From assembly GCF_017829975.1 (NCBI RefSeq), contig NZ_JAEEGA010000001.1, forward strand, positions 124,001-188,000: 64,000 bases of DNA, read 5' to 3'. How positions within the stretch are numbered: position 1 is the stretch's first letter; every line of letters starts with the position of its first letter. The notes beneath the pieces are model-generated. The model ran no database searches. It had not been told where the DNA came from and was given only the letters and a program-made list of their open reading frames with translations. The translations under genes and the position numbers were made by a program. Positions 9,348 through 17,533 of this stretch are shown here, one piece after another. This stretch comes from Vagococcus allomyrinae. Lineage in GTDB: Bacteria; Bacillota; Bacilli; Lactobacillales; Vagococcaceae.

Positions 9348-10130
9348 ATGAATCGCAAGTTAATTGTATTTGATATTGATGGCACGCTATTAAATTCTCA
9401 GAAGGAGATAGCGGCCAGTACCTTTGAAAGTATTAAGGCGTTAAAAGCAGCGGGACACCATTTGGCAATTGCTACAGGTCGTAATTATGATTTGGCCAAA
9501 GAGGTGGTAAAAGCAGTTGCTTTTGATCATTATATTTGTTGTAATGGGTCAGCAGCCTTTATGAATCATGAGCTAGTTCACAGTCACCCCTTGTCGAAAG
9601 AGGGCTTAGCTCGCTTGGTGAAAGTGGCTGATCAGGCTGGGTTGGATTTAATCTTCCAAGGGCTTTATGGGATGCGTCGGCACAATGAGTTGTCGGGGGA
9701 CAAGTTGGTTTCGGCTATGACAAGTTTTGGTTCTGGCGAACCGGATTATGACGTTGATTTTTATCAAAGGGAAGATGTTTACCAGGCCTTGACATTCCAT
9801 AGCGTTGAGCAAGAGGACATTTATGCCGATTTTACAGAATTTGATTTTGTGCGCTGGCATGAGGTAGGGGTAGACGTTATCCCTCTTGGAGGCTCTAAGG
9901 CAAAAACCATTGCGATTTTGGCCGATAAATTAGGGGTTTCATTGGCGGATACGATTGCCTTTGGCGATGGTGACAATGATCGGGAAATGTTGCGTTTAGT
10001 CGGTCATGGTGTGGCCATGGGAAATGCTAGCCAAGCCGTAAAAGCCTGTGCCGATGAAGTAACAGCTAGCCATGATGAAGATGGTATTTACCAGTCTTTA
10101 GTGAAATCGGGGCTGATTGCTAAGCTATAA
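9348..10130 (+). CDS. Cof-type HAD-IIB family phosphatase
   Basis: 260 aa, the usual length for Cof/YidA proteins. Motif I is VFDIDGTLLN (catalytic Asp pair), the threonine motif II is in HLAIATGRN, and motif IV is FGDGDNDREML. A C2-type cap lies between about residues 85 and 185. These enzymes dephosphorylate sugar phosphates, flavin or pyridoxal phosphates in the cytoplasm; the substrate is not predictable. Transcribed alone from the extended -10 promoter and followed by a strong hairpin. Confidence 0.88.
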   Translation: MNRKLIVFDIDGTLLNSQKEIAASTFESIKALKAAGHHLAIATGRNYDLAKEVVKAVAFDHYICCNGSAAFMNHELVHSHPLSKEGLARLVKVADQAGLDLIFQGLYGMRRHNELSGDKLVSAMTSFGSGEPDYDVDFYQREDVYQALTFHSVEQEDIYADFTEFDFVRWHEVGVDVIPLGGSKAKTIAILADKLGVSLADTIAFGDGDNDREMLRLVGHGVAMGNASQAVKACADEVTASHDEDGIYQSLVKSGLIAKL

Positions 10131-10144
10131 AATAGGGATATAGT

Positions 10145-10207
10145 TCAGATGTGATAACTTATGTTATTATATCTGAGCTTGTTTTTTGCCGTAAGTTCGG
10201 CAAAAAA
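10145..10207 (+). terminator. Two stacked terminator hairpins
   Basis: First, a 14-bp stem with two G-U pairs and a TTAT loop (10145-10176) followed by a T-rich run. Second, TTTTTTGCCG-TAAGTT-CGGCAAAAAA (10182-10207), a perfect 10-bp repeat that can terminate in both directions. Confidence 0.7.
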
Positions 10208-10308
10208 GAGAATTACGCCAGACGTTTTTTATCGTATAGTAAAACTATAAAAAGGGCAATTAAATGAAAGTTGCTCAATAATTAAAAGATGGATGGGGAA
10301 TTTTAGTA

Positions 10309-10833
10309 ATGGGGAAAAAAATTTTAGGATATGTTCAACAAGAGGCTAATAAGAAAGAGATGATGGGGAAATCTGACTTTCTGTTTAAGCCCACAAAAGG
10401 CTTATCAAAGATTGCAAATTTGCAAGAATTTGCGGCGAAAAGTGATGAATTTATTTTACTGACACACAGTTTGGATGATTTGAATTTACAATTGATTCAA
10501 TTTTTCCCAATATTAGAAGCACTAAAAGATCGTGATCATGTGATCCGATTTGTGGAACAAGGATTGGCAGAGCCCTTGCCTCACGAGGTGTATTTTGAAA
10601 TTCTAGTAGAGCTGGCTTCCAGTGAGAAACGAACGATGCAGCGTCGCTACGAAAAATCAAAAATTCAAGCACAAGCAAAAGGAAAAACCTTTGGTCGACC
10701 GGTAATCGATGAACGGACGATTAAACAAATTCAATCGTTGTACATGGTTGAGAGACGATCAATTCGTGAAATTTCGCAAAAATGTGAAGTCTCTGTTGGA
10801 ACGGTCCATAAGTATATTAAAGAAGTACGGTAA
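10309..10833 (+). CDS. Serine-recombinase-like DNA-binding protein, catalytic Ser absent
   Basis: 174 aa. The N-terminus aligns with resolvase/invertase domains (ILGYVQQEAN against the usual xGYARVSTxDQ), but the nucleophilic serine is replaced by Q. The middle keeps the E-helix region (ASSEKRTMQRRYEKSK...GKTFGRP), and residues about 130-174 form the Hin-type helix-turn-helix (SIREISQKCEVSVGTVHKYIKE). It should bind DNA without cutting it, so a regulatory role is likely. It stands alone between two terminators, not next to a transposon. Start ATG follows GGATGGGGAATTTTAGTA; the ribosome site is modest. Confidence 0.75.
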   Translation: MGKKILGYVQQEANKKEMMGKSDFLFKPTKGLSKIANLQEFAAKSDEFILLTHSLDDLNLQLIQFFPILEALKDRDHVIRFVEQGLAEPLPHEVYFEILVELASSEKRTMQRRYEKSKIQAQAKGKTFGRPVIDERTIKQIQSLYMVERRSIREISQKCEVSVGTVHKYIKEVR

Positions 10834-10870
10834 TAAACAAGGAAGCCTTTTATGGGATTCTTAAGAAGAG

Positions 10871-10906
10871 CTTAGGAACTGGACGGTCAGTTTCTAGGTT
10901 TTTTGT
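10871..10906 (+). terminator. Rho-independent terminator
   Basis: CTTAGGAACTG/CAGTTTCTAGG stem (11 bp with two G-U pairs), loop GACGGT, then TTTTTTGTTTT. It terminates the recombinase-like gene. Confidence 0.7.
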
Positions 10907-11133
10907 TTTCTTCGACATCATTTGAAAAAATGAGGGCAACACTTTTTTAGCTGATCATCTGATTTTGCTATGAAATTATCGGTCTGCTTTTGATAGGCGT
11001 TGACTGTAAATATCGATAATTTGACCTTATGTCGTTTTTTTGTGATTCGTTGGCCTAATAGGGATTATCATGAATAATACTGATATTCATCAGTGGGGCT
11101 TTTCGTTAAGATAAGAGTAGTTAAGCGCGAATG

Positions 11134-11159
11134 TTTCGGCCGAAATGAAAGCGATGACA
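11134..11159 (+). promoter_or_regulatory. Palindrome plus CcpA cre box
   Basis: TTTCGGCCGAAA (11134-11145) is a perfect 12-bp palindrome. ATGAAAGCGATGACA (11145-11159) matches the cre consensus WTGNAANCGNWNNCA at every fixed position. The pair lies 35-60 bases before the solute-binding protein start, so glucose repression through CcpA is expected. The palindrome could be a second operator, perhaps for the AraC-type protein at the end of the operon. Confidence 0.75.
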
Positions 11160-11193
11160 AAAAGAACACACCTATTAAGGGGGAAGAGAATTG

Positions 11194-12555
11194 ATGAAAA
11201 AGAAATTATTATTAGGATTAGTAGCTGGTGCAGCATTAGTCACAACATTGTCAGCTTGTGGTGGCAAAGAAAAAGAGTCTGCTAAAGACTCTGGTAAAAC
11301 TGAAATAAAAGTCACTTGGCGAGATACTGGTGAAGTGGATACTCTGCGGACCTATTTAGAAACCTTTGCTGAGAAATTTGAAAAAGAGAATGAGGATATA
11401 AAATTAGTGTTATCACCTATTACTGCCAGTGAAGGGGATTATTTTTCTAAAGTGGCCTTGTCGATGCAGTCAGAAAGTACGGCACCAGATGTCGTAGCAG
11501 AAGATACCTTTATGTTAAATTCCGATGCTAATGCGGGCTATTTGCTTCCATTAGATGACAAAGTAAAAGATTGGTCTGAATGGCCAGAATACACAGAAAA
11601 CTTAAAAGCTGGTTCGACAGGTGAGGACGGTGTTTTATATGCTATACCAGGTGTCACCGATTCTCGTGGTTTGTGGTATAACAAGAATATTTTTAAAGAA
11701 GCTGGCTTGCCGGTTGATTGGCAACCGAAAAATTGGGAAGAAATTATCACGACTGCCAAGACAATTAAAGAGAAAGCACCAAAAGTTATTCCTTTTTCAA
11801 TGGGTGTAGCTAAGGCCAATGGCGAGTCCGTTTCCATGCAAACCTTTGAAATGTTGTTATATGGAACAAAAGATACATTGTTTGATACGGATACCAAGAA
11901 GTGGAATGTGAACACTGCTGGGATAGAAGATTCATTAACGTTTGTTGACGATGTATACAACAAAGAAAAGATCGGACCGTCTTTATCAGTTGCGATGAAT
12001 AGTAATTACGGTTCTGTTCTATTTCAGGAGAAGTTTCCAAATGATGAGGCGGCGATTATTTTAGACGGTATCTGGAATATCGGGAACTATAAGAGTGATG
12101 GGGTAGTGCCGATTGACAATGCGACGGAACGATTTGGTTTTGCGGCGATGCCAACTCAAAATGGCGAAGCGCCAGGAACGACAACCATGGCAGGAGGTTG
12201 GTCTTGGTCGATTCCGAAGAAGAGTAAACACCATGATGAATCTTGGCGTGTGATTCAGGCTTTAGGTACAAAAGATGAGCAAGCCGCTCGTGCTTTGGCA
12301 CAAGGGAACTTGACGGTTCGCGGAGATGCTGCTGAAGTTCCTGAATACAAAGAAGTGCCATTTATGGCAGAAGCAACGGAATTATTGGAAAATGCCTACT
12401 TCCGTCCAGCTAATGATAAATATCCAAATGTTTCAACAGAAATTCAAAACATGGTAGAGTCTGTAGCCAGTGGTAGCAAAACACCTGAAGAAGCAGCTAA
12501 GCAATACGCAGACAATGTGACGCGGATTGTCGGCAAAGAAAATGTGAAAGACTAA
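11194..12555 (+). CDS. Carbohydrate ABC transporter substrate-binding lipoprotein
   Basis: 453 aa. Lipoprotein signal peptide (KKKLLLGLVAGAALVTTLSAC) with lipobox LSAC, then a family 1-type extracellular binding domain. It should capture a sugar or oligosaccharide and pass it to the two permeases that follow. With an alpha-mannosidase in the same operon, a mannose-containing glycan is the likely ligand (inference). ATG 11194 is preferred to TTG 11191; AAGGGGG lies at 11178-11184. A hairpin follows the stop and probably lets this gene be expressed above the permeases. Confidence 0.9.
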   Translation: MKKKLLLGLVAGAALVTTLSACGGKEKESAKDSGKTEIKVTWRDTGEVDTLRTYLETFAEKFEKENEDIKLVLSPITASEGDYFSKVALSMQSESTAPDVVAEDTFMLNSDANAGYLLPLDDKVKDWSEWPEYTENLKAGSTGEDGVLYAIPGVTDSRGLWYNKNIFKEAGLPVDWQPKNWEEIITTAKTIKEKAPKVIPFSMGVAKANGESVSMQTFEMLLYGTKDTLFDTDTKKWNVNTAGIEDSLTFVDDVYNKEKIGPSLSVAMNSNYGSVLFQEKFPNDEAAIILDGIWNIGNYKSDGVVPIDNATERFGFAAMPTQNGEAPGTTTMAGGWSWSIPKKSKHHDESWRVIQALGTKDEQAARALAQGNLTVRGDAAEVPEYKEVPFMAEATELLENAYFRPANDKYPNVSTEIQNMVESVASGSKTPEEAAKQYADNVTRIVGKENVKD

Positions 12556-12599
12556 GGCATTATTTGCTGAGAAAGTGGAAGTCATTTTATAAAAACTAG

Positions 12600-12630
12600 T
12601 TAGCAAAGGAAGTTTTTCCTTTGCTAAACT
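12600..12630 (+). terminator. Intra-operon hairpin after the binding-protein gene
   Basis: TTAGCAAAGGAA/TTCCTTTGCTAA, a perfect 12-bp stem with a 4-base loop, followed by ACTTTT. Such partial terminators or mRNA-stabilising hairpins commonly sit between binding-protein and permease genes. Confidence 0.65.
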
Positions 12631-12647
12631 TTTAAGTAGGTGGAAAA

Positions 12648-13538
12648 ATGGATGGAACTGCTGTAAAAAATCAGTTGTCGAATGCGAAAAAGTCGTTATT
12701 ATTTCTTTCGCCGTCATTAATTTTGTTGTTAATTTTCTTTATTAGTCCGATGGTCTTAACAGTTCTGTTTTCTTTTACCAATCTCTCTTTAACGGGAGCA
12801 GATGCTAGTAATTTGCAGTTTATTGGCTTTGAAAACTTTGCTAGGATGTTTCAGGATCCAGAGTTTCGGGTAAGTGTCTGGAACACGATTGTCTTTGTTC
12901 TTTTTTCAGCTGTTTTGGGACAGTGCTTCTTTGGCTTTTTAATTGCTTTCTTGATGAAGGAAAAGAATAAGCATTTTCGCAAAGTAGTTGGTTTAATTAT
13001 TATTGCAGCATGGGTTACACCAGAAGTTGTCGTTTCCTTTTGCTGGGTGGCTTTTTTAGGAGATAGTGGGACCGCTAATTCTTTGGTCGGCTTATTTAAT
13101 ATCGAACCTGTGGCGTGGCTCTTTACATTTCCCATGATTAGTGTGGTCATCGCCAATATCTGGCGGGGGACGGCTTTCTCGATGATGGTATTTCAATCGG
13201 CTTTGGATGATATTCCGAAAGAAGTAGAAGAAGCGGCCTTTATGGATGGGGCAACGCGCTGGGAAGTCGTGCGGCACATCACAATTCCGATGGTCCGTGG
13301 TACGATAGCGACCAATGTCATGTTAGTTACTTTGCAAACTTTAGGGGTCTTTACCTTGATCTATACAATGACCGGCGGTGGACCAGGATCAAGTACGTCA
13401 ACCTTACCAGTCTTTATGTACAAACAGGCCTTCGTTAGTTATCAACTCGGGTATGGCACAGCCATCTCTCTAGTTTTATTGGTAATCGGCGCAGGTGCTA
13501 GTCTCTTATATATGAAAACCTTAAAAGTGAAAGTGTAG
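12648..13538 (+). CDS. Sugar ABC transporter permease (MalF/UgpA type)
   Basis: 296 aa with six membrane segments and the EAA loop (VEEAAFMDGATRWEVVRHITIPM) that docks the ATPase. The N-terminal segment KSLLFLSPSLILLLIFF is typical of carbohydrate uptake family 1 permeases. Start ATG follows AGGTGG. It forms the channel with the next gene. No ATPase gene lies in this cluster, so a shared MsmK/MsmX-type ATPase encoded elsewhere is presumably used, as is usual in Firmicutes. Confidence 0.92.
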   Translation: MDGTAVKNQLSNAKKSLLFLSPSLILLLIFFISPMVLTVLFSFTNLSLTGADASNLQFIGFENFARMFQDPEFRVSVWNTIVFVLFSAVLGQCFFGFLIAFLMKEKNKHFRKVVGLIIIAAWVTPEVVVSFCWVAFLGDSGTANSLVGLFNIEPVAWLFTFPMISVVIANIWRGTAFSMMVFQSALDDIPKEVEEAAFMDGATRWEVVRHITIPMVRGTIATNVMLVTLQTLGVFTLIYTMTGGGPGSSTSTLPVFMYKQAFVSYQLGYGTAISLVLLVIGAGASLLYMKTLKVKV

Positions 13539-13547
13539 GTGAGCAAC

Positions 13548-14378
13548 ATGGTGAAAAAGAGTCAAAAAATAGAAAAAGGGCTTCATTATCTCATTTTAAG
13601 TATCTTAGCGTTGTTGTTCCTACTGCCTTTACTGTGGATGATTTTTGCTTCTGTTGATACTGGTGCTATTCAGTCGTTAAAAATACCAGAAAAACTGACA
13701 TTAGCCAATTTTACTTCGATATTGACAGATCCCGCGATTATTCGCTCGTTCTTTATTGGGTTGGGCATGTCAGGAACCCAAGCTATTTTGGTGGTCGGTT
13801 TGTCAGTTTTGGCCGCCTACCCACTGTCCCGTTATCAATTAAAATTTAAGAAAAGTTTTATGATGACGATTTTATTTCTGACATCACTGCCAATGACGGC
13901 CGTGATGGTGCCTGTGTATCAATTATTTCTTTACTTGAAGTTTCAAGATTCGATTATTGCTGTGACCTTCTTCTTAACAGCCTCATCCTTACCTTATGGT
14001 ATTTGGATGATGAAGAATTTTATGGACTCAGTGCCACTTGAATTGGAAGAAAGTGCTTGGGTAGATGGGGCTTCATCTTGGCAAGGAGTGTATAAAATCG
14101 TGGCGCCTTTGATCGTACCAGGGATCTTTACTGTGGCAATCTTTACCTTTTCCGGCAGTTGGGGTAATTTTTTTGTTCCCTATATCTTGATTCAATCACC
14201 GGACAAGATGCCAGCTTCTGTGACAATCTTTCAGTTTTTTGGTAATTTTGGCATGGTGAATTATGGCCGTTTAGCGGCTTTCTCAGTTATTTATACAGTA
14301 CCTGTGGTGGCTTTATACGCTTTATCACAAAATTTTATGTCTAAAGGCTTTAGTTTAGGCGGGGCAACGAAAGGATAG
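13548..14378 (+). CDS. Sugar ABC transporter permease (MalG type)
   Basis: 276 aa with six membrane segments; the EAA loop is LEESAWVDGASSWQGVYKIVAPLI. It is the second channel subunit of the importer. ATG 13548 is preferred: AGGTGAG, overlapping the previous stop codon, is correctly spaced for it, while the GTG at 13539 lies within that site. Confidence 0.9.
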   Translation: MVKKSQKIEKGLHYLILSILALLFLLPLLWMIFASVDTGAIQSLKIPEKLTLANFTSILTDPAIIRSFFIGLGMSGTQAILVVGLSVLAAYPLSRYQLKFKKSFMMTILFLTSLPMTAVMVPVYQLFLYLKFQDSIIAVTFFLTASSLPYGIWMMKNFMDSVPLELEESAWVDGASSWQGVYKIVAPLIVPGIFTVAIFTFSGSWGNFFVPYILIQSPDKMPASVTIFQFFGNFGMVNYGRLAAFSVIYTVPVVALYALSQNFMSKGFSLGGATKG

Positions 14379-14384
14379 GATGAA

Positions 14385-17300
14385 ATGAGTTTAGAAATGC
14401 GTAAGTTTCAGGCCCGTGTGGCCGAATTAGCTCCTTATCGCTACCGCAACCGGTTGGCGATTGGTGAGTGGCAAGTCGTAGAAGATTTAACGAAGCAAGA
14501 TAAATACCCAAGTGAGCGAGTAGTAGCCGAAGAAAAACCTTTTAGAGTTGGCGATCGGTGGGAAGGACGAGATTATTATTTGTGGATCAGCACGGAATTA
14601 GTGGTGCCGGTCACAACAGAACGACTGGTTCTGTTGTTCGACTTTGGTAAAACAGGTGGTGGTCATAATTCCGGCTTTGAATCCCTGTTGTTTATTAACA
14701 ATGAACCTTATCAAGGGGTGGATTCCAATCATCAAGAAGTGTTTTTGCCTCCTGAAATGGCTGGTCAAACCTTACAATTGAGTTTGAAATTGTGGTCTGG
14801 CTTAGAAGGTGGTGGCCCCAAAATCATGCAAGAACACCGCTTTTTATGTGCGGATCTGGCAGTTTTAGATGAAGCTGTGGATGATTTTTATTATTCAACA
14901 GATGTGTTAGTGAAAACCATTGAGTTGTTAGCTGAGAATGATCCGACTCGGGTGGCCTTGGTTAAAACAGTCACAAAAGCGTTTCAAGGCATTGATTGGT
15001 CTCAAGCTGGGAGTGTCACTTTTTACGAGTCACTCGCTTTGAGCAATCAGGCCCTTCAATTGAGAATTGACGAGTTACCGAAAGAGACAGATGTGATGGT
15101 CAAAGCGATAGGTCATACCCATATCGATGTGGCTTGGCTTTGGCGGTTAAAGCACACGCGAGAAAAGGCCAGTCGTTCTTTTTCGACGGTGTTGCGGTTA
15201 ATGGAGCAATACCCAGATTATGTGTTTTTGCAAACTCAGCCACAGCTGTATGCTTATATCAAGGAGGATTATCCAGAAATCTACAGTCAAATCAAAGAAC
15301 GGGTAGCAGAAGGTCGTTGGGAAATTGATGGAGGCATGTGGTTAGAAGCCGATTGCAATATTCCTTCTGGTGAGTCCTTTGTTCGGCAATTTTTATATGG
15401 TTCGCAATTTATCAAAAAGGAGTTCAATAAACAAACTGAATACTTATGGTTACCAGATGTTTTTGGTTATTCGTGGGCGTTGCCTCAGATTTTGCAAAAG
15501 AGCGGTATTAAAACCTTTATGACGACTAAAATTAGCTGGAATCAGTTTAATCGGATGCCTCATGATACCTTCATTTGGAAGGGGATTGACGGCAGTGAGA
15601 TTTTAACCCATTTTGTTACAACACCTGAAATATCTGAAGACACGGGCTCCGACTGGCGCTATACCTATAACGGTATGATTGAACCAGCTACTGTTAAAGG
15701 GATATATGACACCTATCGGGATAAAGAGATTAACAGTCAGTTATTGCTATCATACGGGTATGGAGATGGCGGTGGTGGCGTCAATCGCGACATGCTTGAA
15801 AAACGCCGCCGCATCAATAAGGTTCCTGGTTTGCCTAAGATTGAAATGGGCAGAGCTGATGAGTTCTTTCATGACCTTCATCAGACGATCGAAGAGACGG
15901 AAGGCTATGTTCATAAGTGGGATGGGGAATTGTATCTAGAGTACCATCGGGGAACTTATACGTCTCAAGCTTACGTCAAAAAAATGAACCGGCGACTGGA
16001 ACTGCGCTATCGGGAGCTGGAGATATTGGTTTCTTTACTAGTGGATAAAGAAGAGCATCAAGCCTTAAAGAGTTGGTTTGATCAGGGCTGGACGATTATC
16101 TTACGGAATCAGTTTCATGACATTATTCCCGGTTCTTCGATTGAAGAAGTTTACCGAGACAATAAGCTGGAGTATGAAGTGGCTTGGAAGATTGCTGATA
16201 AGATTGAAGCGGCAATCACTGAGTTGAGTCATGTGGCTGAAGAGGGTACCTGGACGGTTTACAATACAGCTAGCTGGTCACGGAAAGAACTGATTCAAGT
16301 GGCAGTAGCGACAGATGGGCAATTTCTCGATGAGCAGGGCGCTGTTTTAGCTGCTGAAAAAACAGCGAAGGGCTATTTAGTTGAAACACCAGAGGTTGGG
16401 CCTGTTAGCAGTCAGCAGATTCGCTTTGAAGCTCGTCGGCAGCCGGAAAGATCGGCTAAAGCGGCGGTGATTGATTTAGTCGCCAATGAGTTGGAAACAG
16501 AGGACTATTTGATAAAATGGCAATCAACTGGCCAGCTAAGTAGTATTTATGATAAGACCAATCAACGTCAAGTCATCAAGCCTGAAGGCCTAGGGAACTA
16601 CTTGAAGCTTTATGAGGATAAACCAATTGATTATGATGCGTGGGACATCGATATTTTTTACAGTGAAAAGAGTCGCCTTTTAAACGCCACAGCCATTGAA
16701 GTGGTTGCCAATAATTCCTTTTTAGCGACTATTTGTTTTAGTTATCAATTTGGTCAATCTAAGATCAGTCAGTTTATGACGGTTTATCGAGACTCTCGCC
16801 GCATTGATTTTAAAACAGAGGTGGATTGGAAAGAGCGTCAGCAATTACTAAAAACTCATTTCGACCTGATGATTCGCAATACAGAAGCAACATATGATAT
16901 TCAGTATGGCAGCGTTAAGCGACCAACGCATTGGAACACTAGCTGGGATTCGGCTCGTTTTGAAAGTGTCGCTCATCAATGGATTGATTTTTCTGAACGA
17001 AGTTATGGGGTTAGTTTATTAAATGAGTCTAAGTATGGCCATTCTGTTAAAGAACAGACCATGACTTTATCGTTATTAAAAGGAGGTATTTATCCGGATC
17101 CTGAGGCAGATGTGGGCCATCACATTTTTACATACAGTTTGTTACCTCATGAGGGCGATTTTATTGAAGGGAGGACAGTGGAAGAGGCTTGGCAGTTAAA
17201 CAATCCATTGACTGTTCTACCTGGGGCAGGAAAAATCCCTGCTGATTTTATTATTCTGAGTGATCAATGTGTTATAATTGATGCTATCAAAGTCGCTGAA

Positions 17301-17498
17301 GAAGGAGCGGGAATTGTTCTGAGAGTCCATGAGCATACAGGGGATACTCGGCACGTAAGCTTACAGCCAAACTTTGCTTATTCAACTTGGTCTGAATGTA
17401 ATTTGATGGAAGACAGAACGGGCTTTGAGACGATGAACGGAGACCTTAGTTTTACCTTAAAGCCTTATGAGATCAAAACATTTATCTTTAATCAATAG
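14385..17498 (+). CDS. GH38 alpha-mannosidase
   Basis: 1037 aa, the usual size for bacterial GH38. The zinc site opens with GHTHIDVAWLWR (HxD), the nucleophile Asp is in YLWLPDVFGYSW, and NQFHDIIPGSSI is the conserved third segment. The enzyme removes alpha-linked mannose. No signal peptide, so it acts in the cytoplasm on imported oligosaccharides. It begins 6 bp after the permease with AGGATGAA as ribosome site, so it is part of the importer operon. The substrate may be host N-glycan-derived or fungal mannan fragments; the sequence cannot decide. Confidence 0.93.
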   Translation: MSLEMRKFQARVAELAPYRYRNRLAIGEWQVVEDLTKQDKYPSERVVAEEKPFRVGDRWEGRDYYLWISTELVVPVTTERLVLLFDFGKTGGGHNSGFESLLFINNEPYQGVDSNHQEVFLPPEMAGQTLQLSLKLWSGLEGGGPKIMQEHRFLCADLAVLDEAVDDFYYSTDVLVKTIELLAENDPTRVALVKTVTKAFQGIDWSQAGSVTFYESLALSNQALQLRIDELPKETDVMVKAIGHTHIDVAWLWRLKHTREKASRSFSTVLRLMEQYPDYVFLQTQPQLYAYIKEDYPEIYSQIKERVAEGRWEIDGGMWLEADCNIPSGESFVRQFLYGSQFIKKEFNKQTEYLWLPDVFGYSWALPQILQKSGIKTFMTTKISWNQFNRMPHDTFIWKGIDGSEILTHFVTTPEISEDTGSDWRYTYNGMIEPATVKGIYDTYRDKEINSQLLLSYGYGDGGGGVNRDMLEKRRRINKVPGLPKIEMGRADEFFHDLHQTIEETEGYVHKWDGELYLEYHRGTYTSQAYVKKMNRRLELRYRELEILVSLLVDKEEHQALKSWFDQGWTIILRNQFHDIIPGSSIEEVYRDNKLEYEVAWKIADKIEAAITELSHVAEEGTWTVYNTASWSRKELIQVAVATDGQFLDEQGAVLAAEKTAKGYLVETPEVGPVSSQQIRFEARRQPERSAKAAVIDLVANELETEDYLIKWQSTGQLSSIYDKTNQRQVIKPEGLGNYLKLYEDKPIDYDAWDIDIFYSEKSRLLNATAIEVVANNSFLATICFSYQFGQSKISQFMTVYRDSRRIDFKTEVDWKERQQLLKTHFDLMIRNTEATYDIQYGSVKRPTHWNTSWDSARFESVAHQWIDFSERSYGVSLLNESKYGHSVKEQTMTLSLLKGGIYPDPEADVGHHIFTYSLLPHEGDFIEGRTVEEAWQLNNPLTVLPGAGKIPADFIILSDQCVIIDAIKVAEEGAGIVLRVHEHTGDTRHVSLQPNFAYSTWSECNLMEDRTGFETMNGDLSFTLKPYEIKTFIFNQ

Positions 17499-17533
17499 TT
17501 AGAGAGCGGGCTAACAATAGAGAGGGTGACGAA

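Larger units (their letters stand above)
10834..11190. other. Intergenic region upstream of the mannoside operon
   Basis: 357 bp. It holds the terminator of the recombinase-like gene, an ACTGAT-ATTC-ATCAGT inverted repeat (11079-11094), the palindrome TTTCGGCCGAAA (11134-11145) and a cre box abutting it. I see no coding sequence. Confidence 0.6.
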
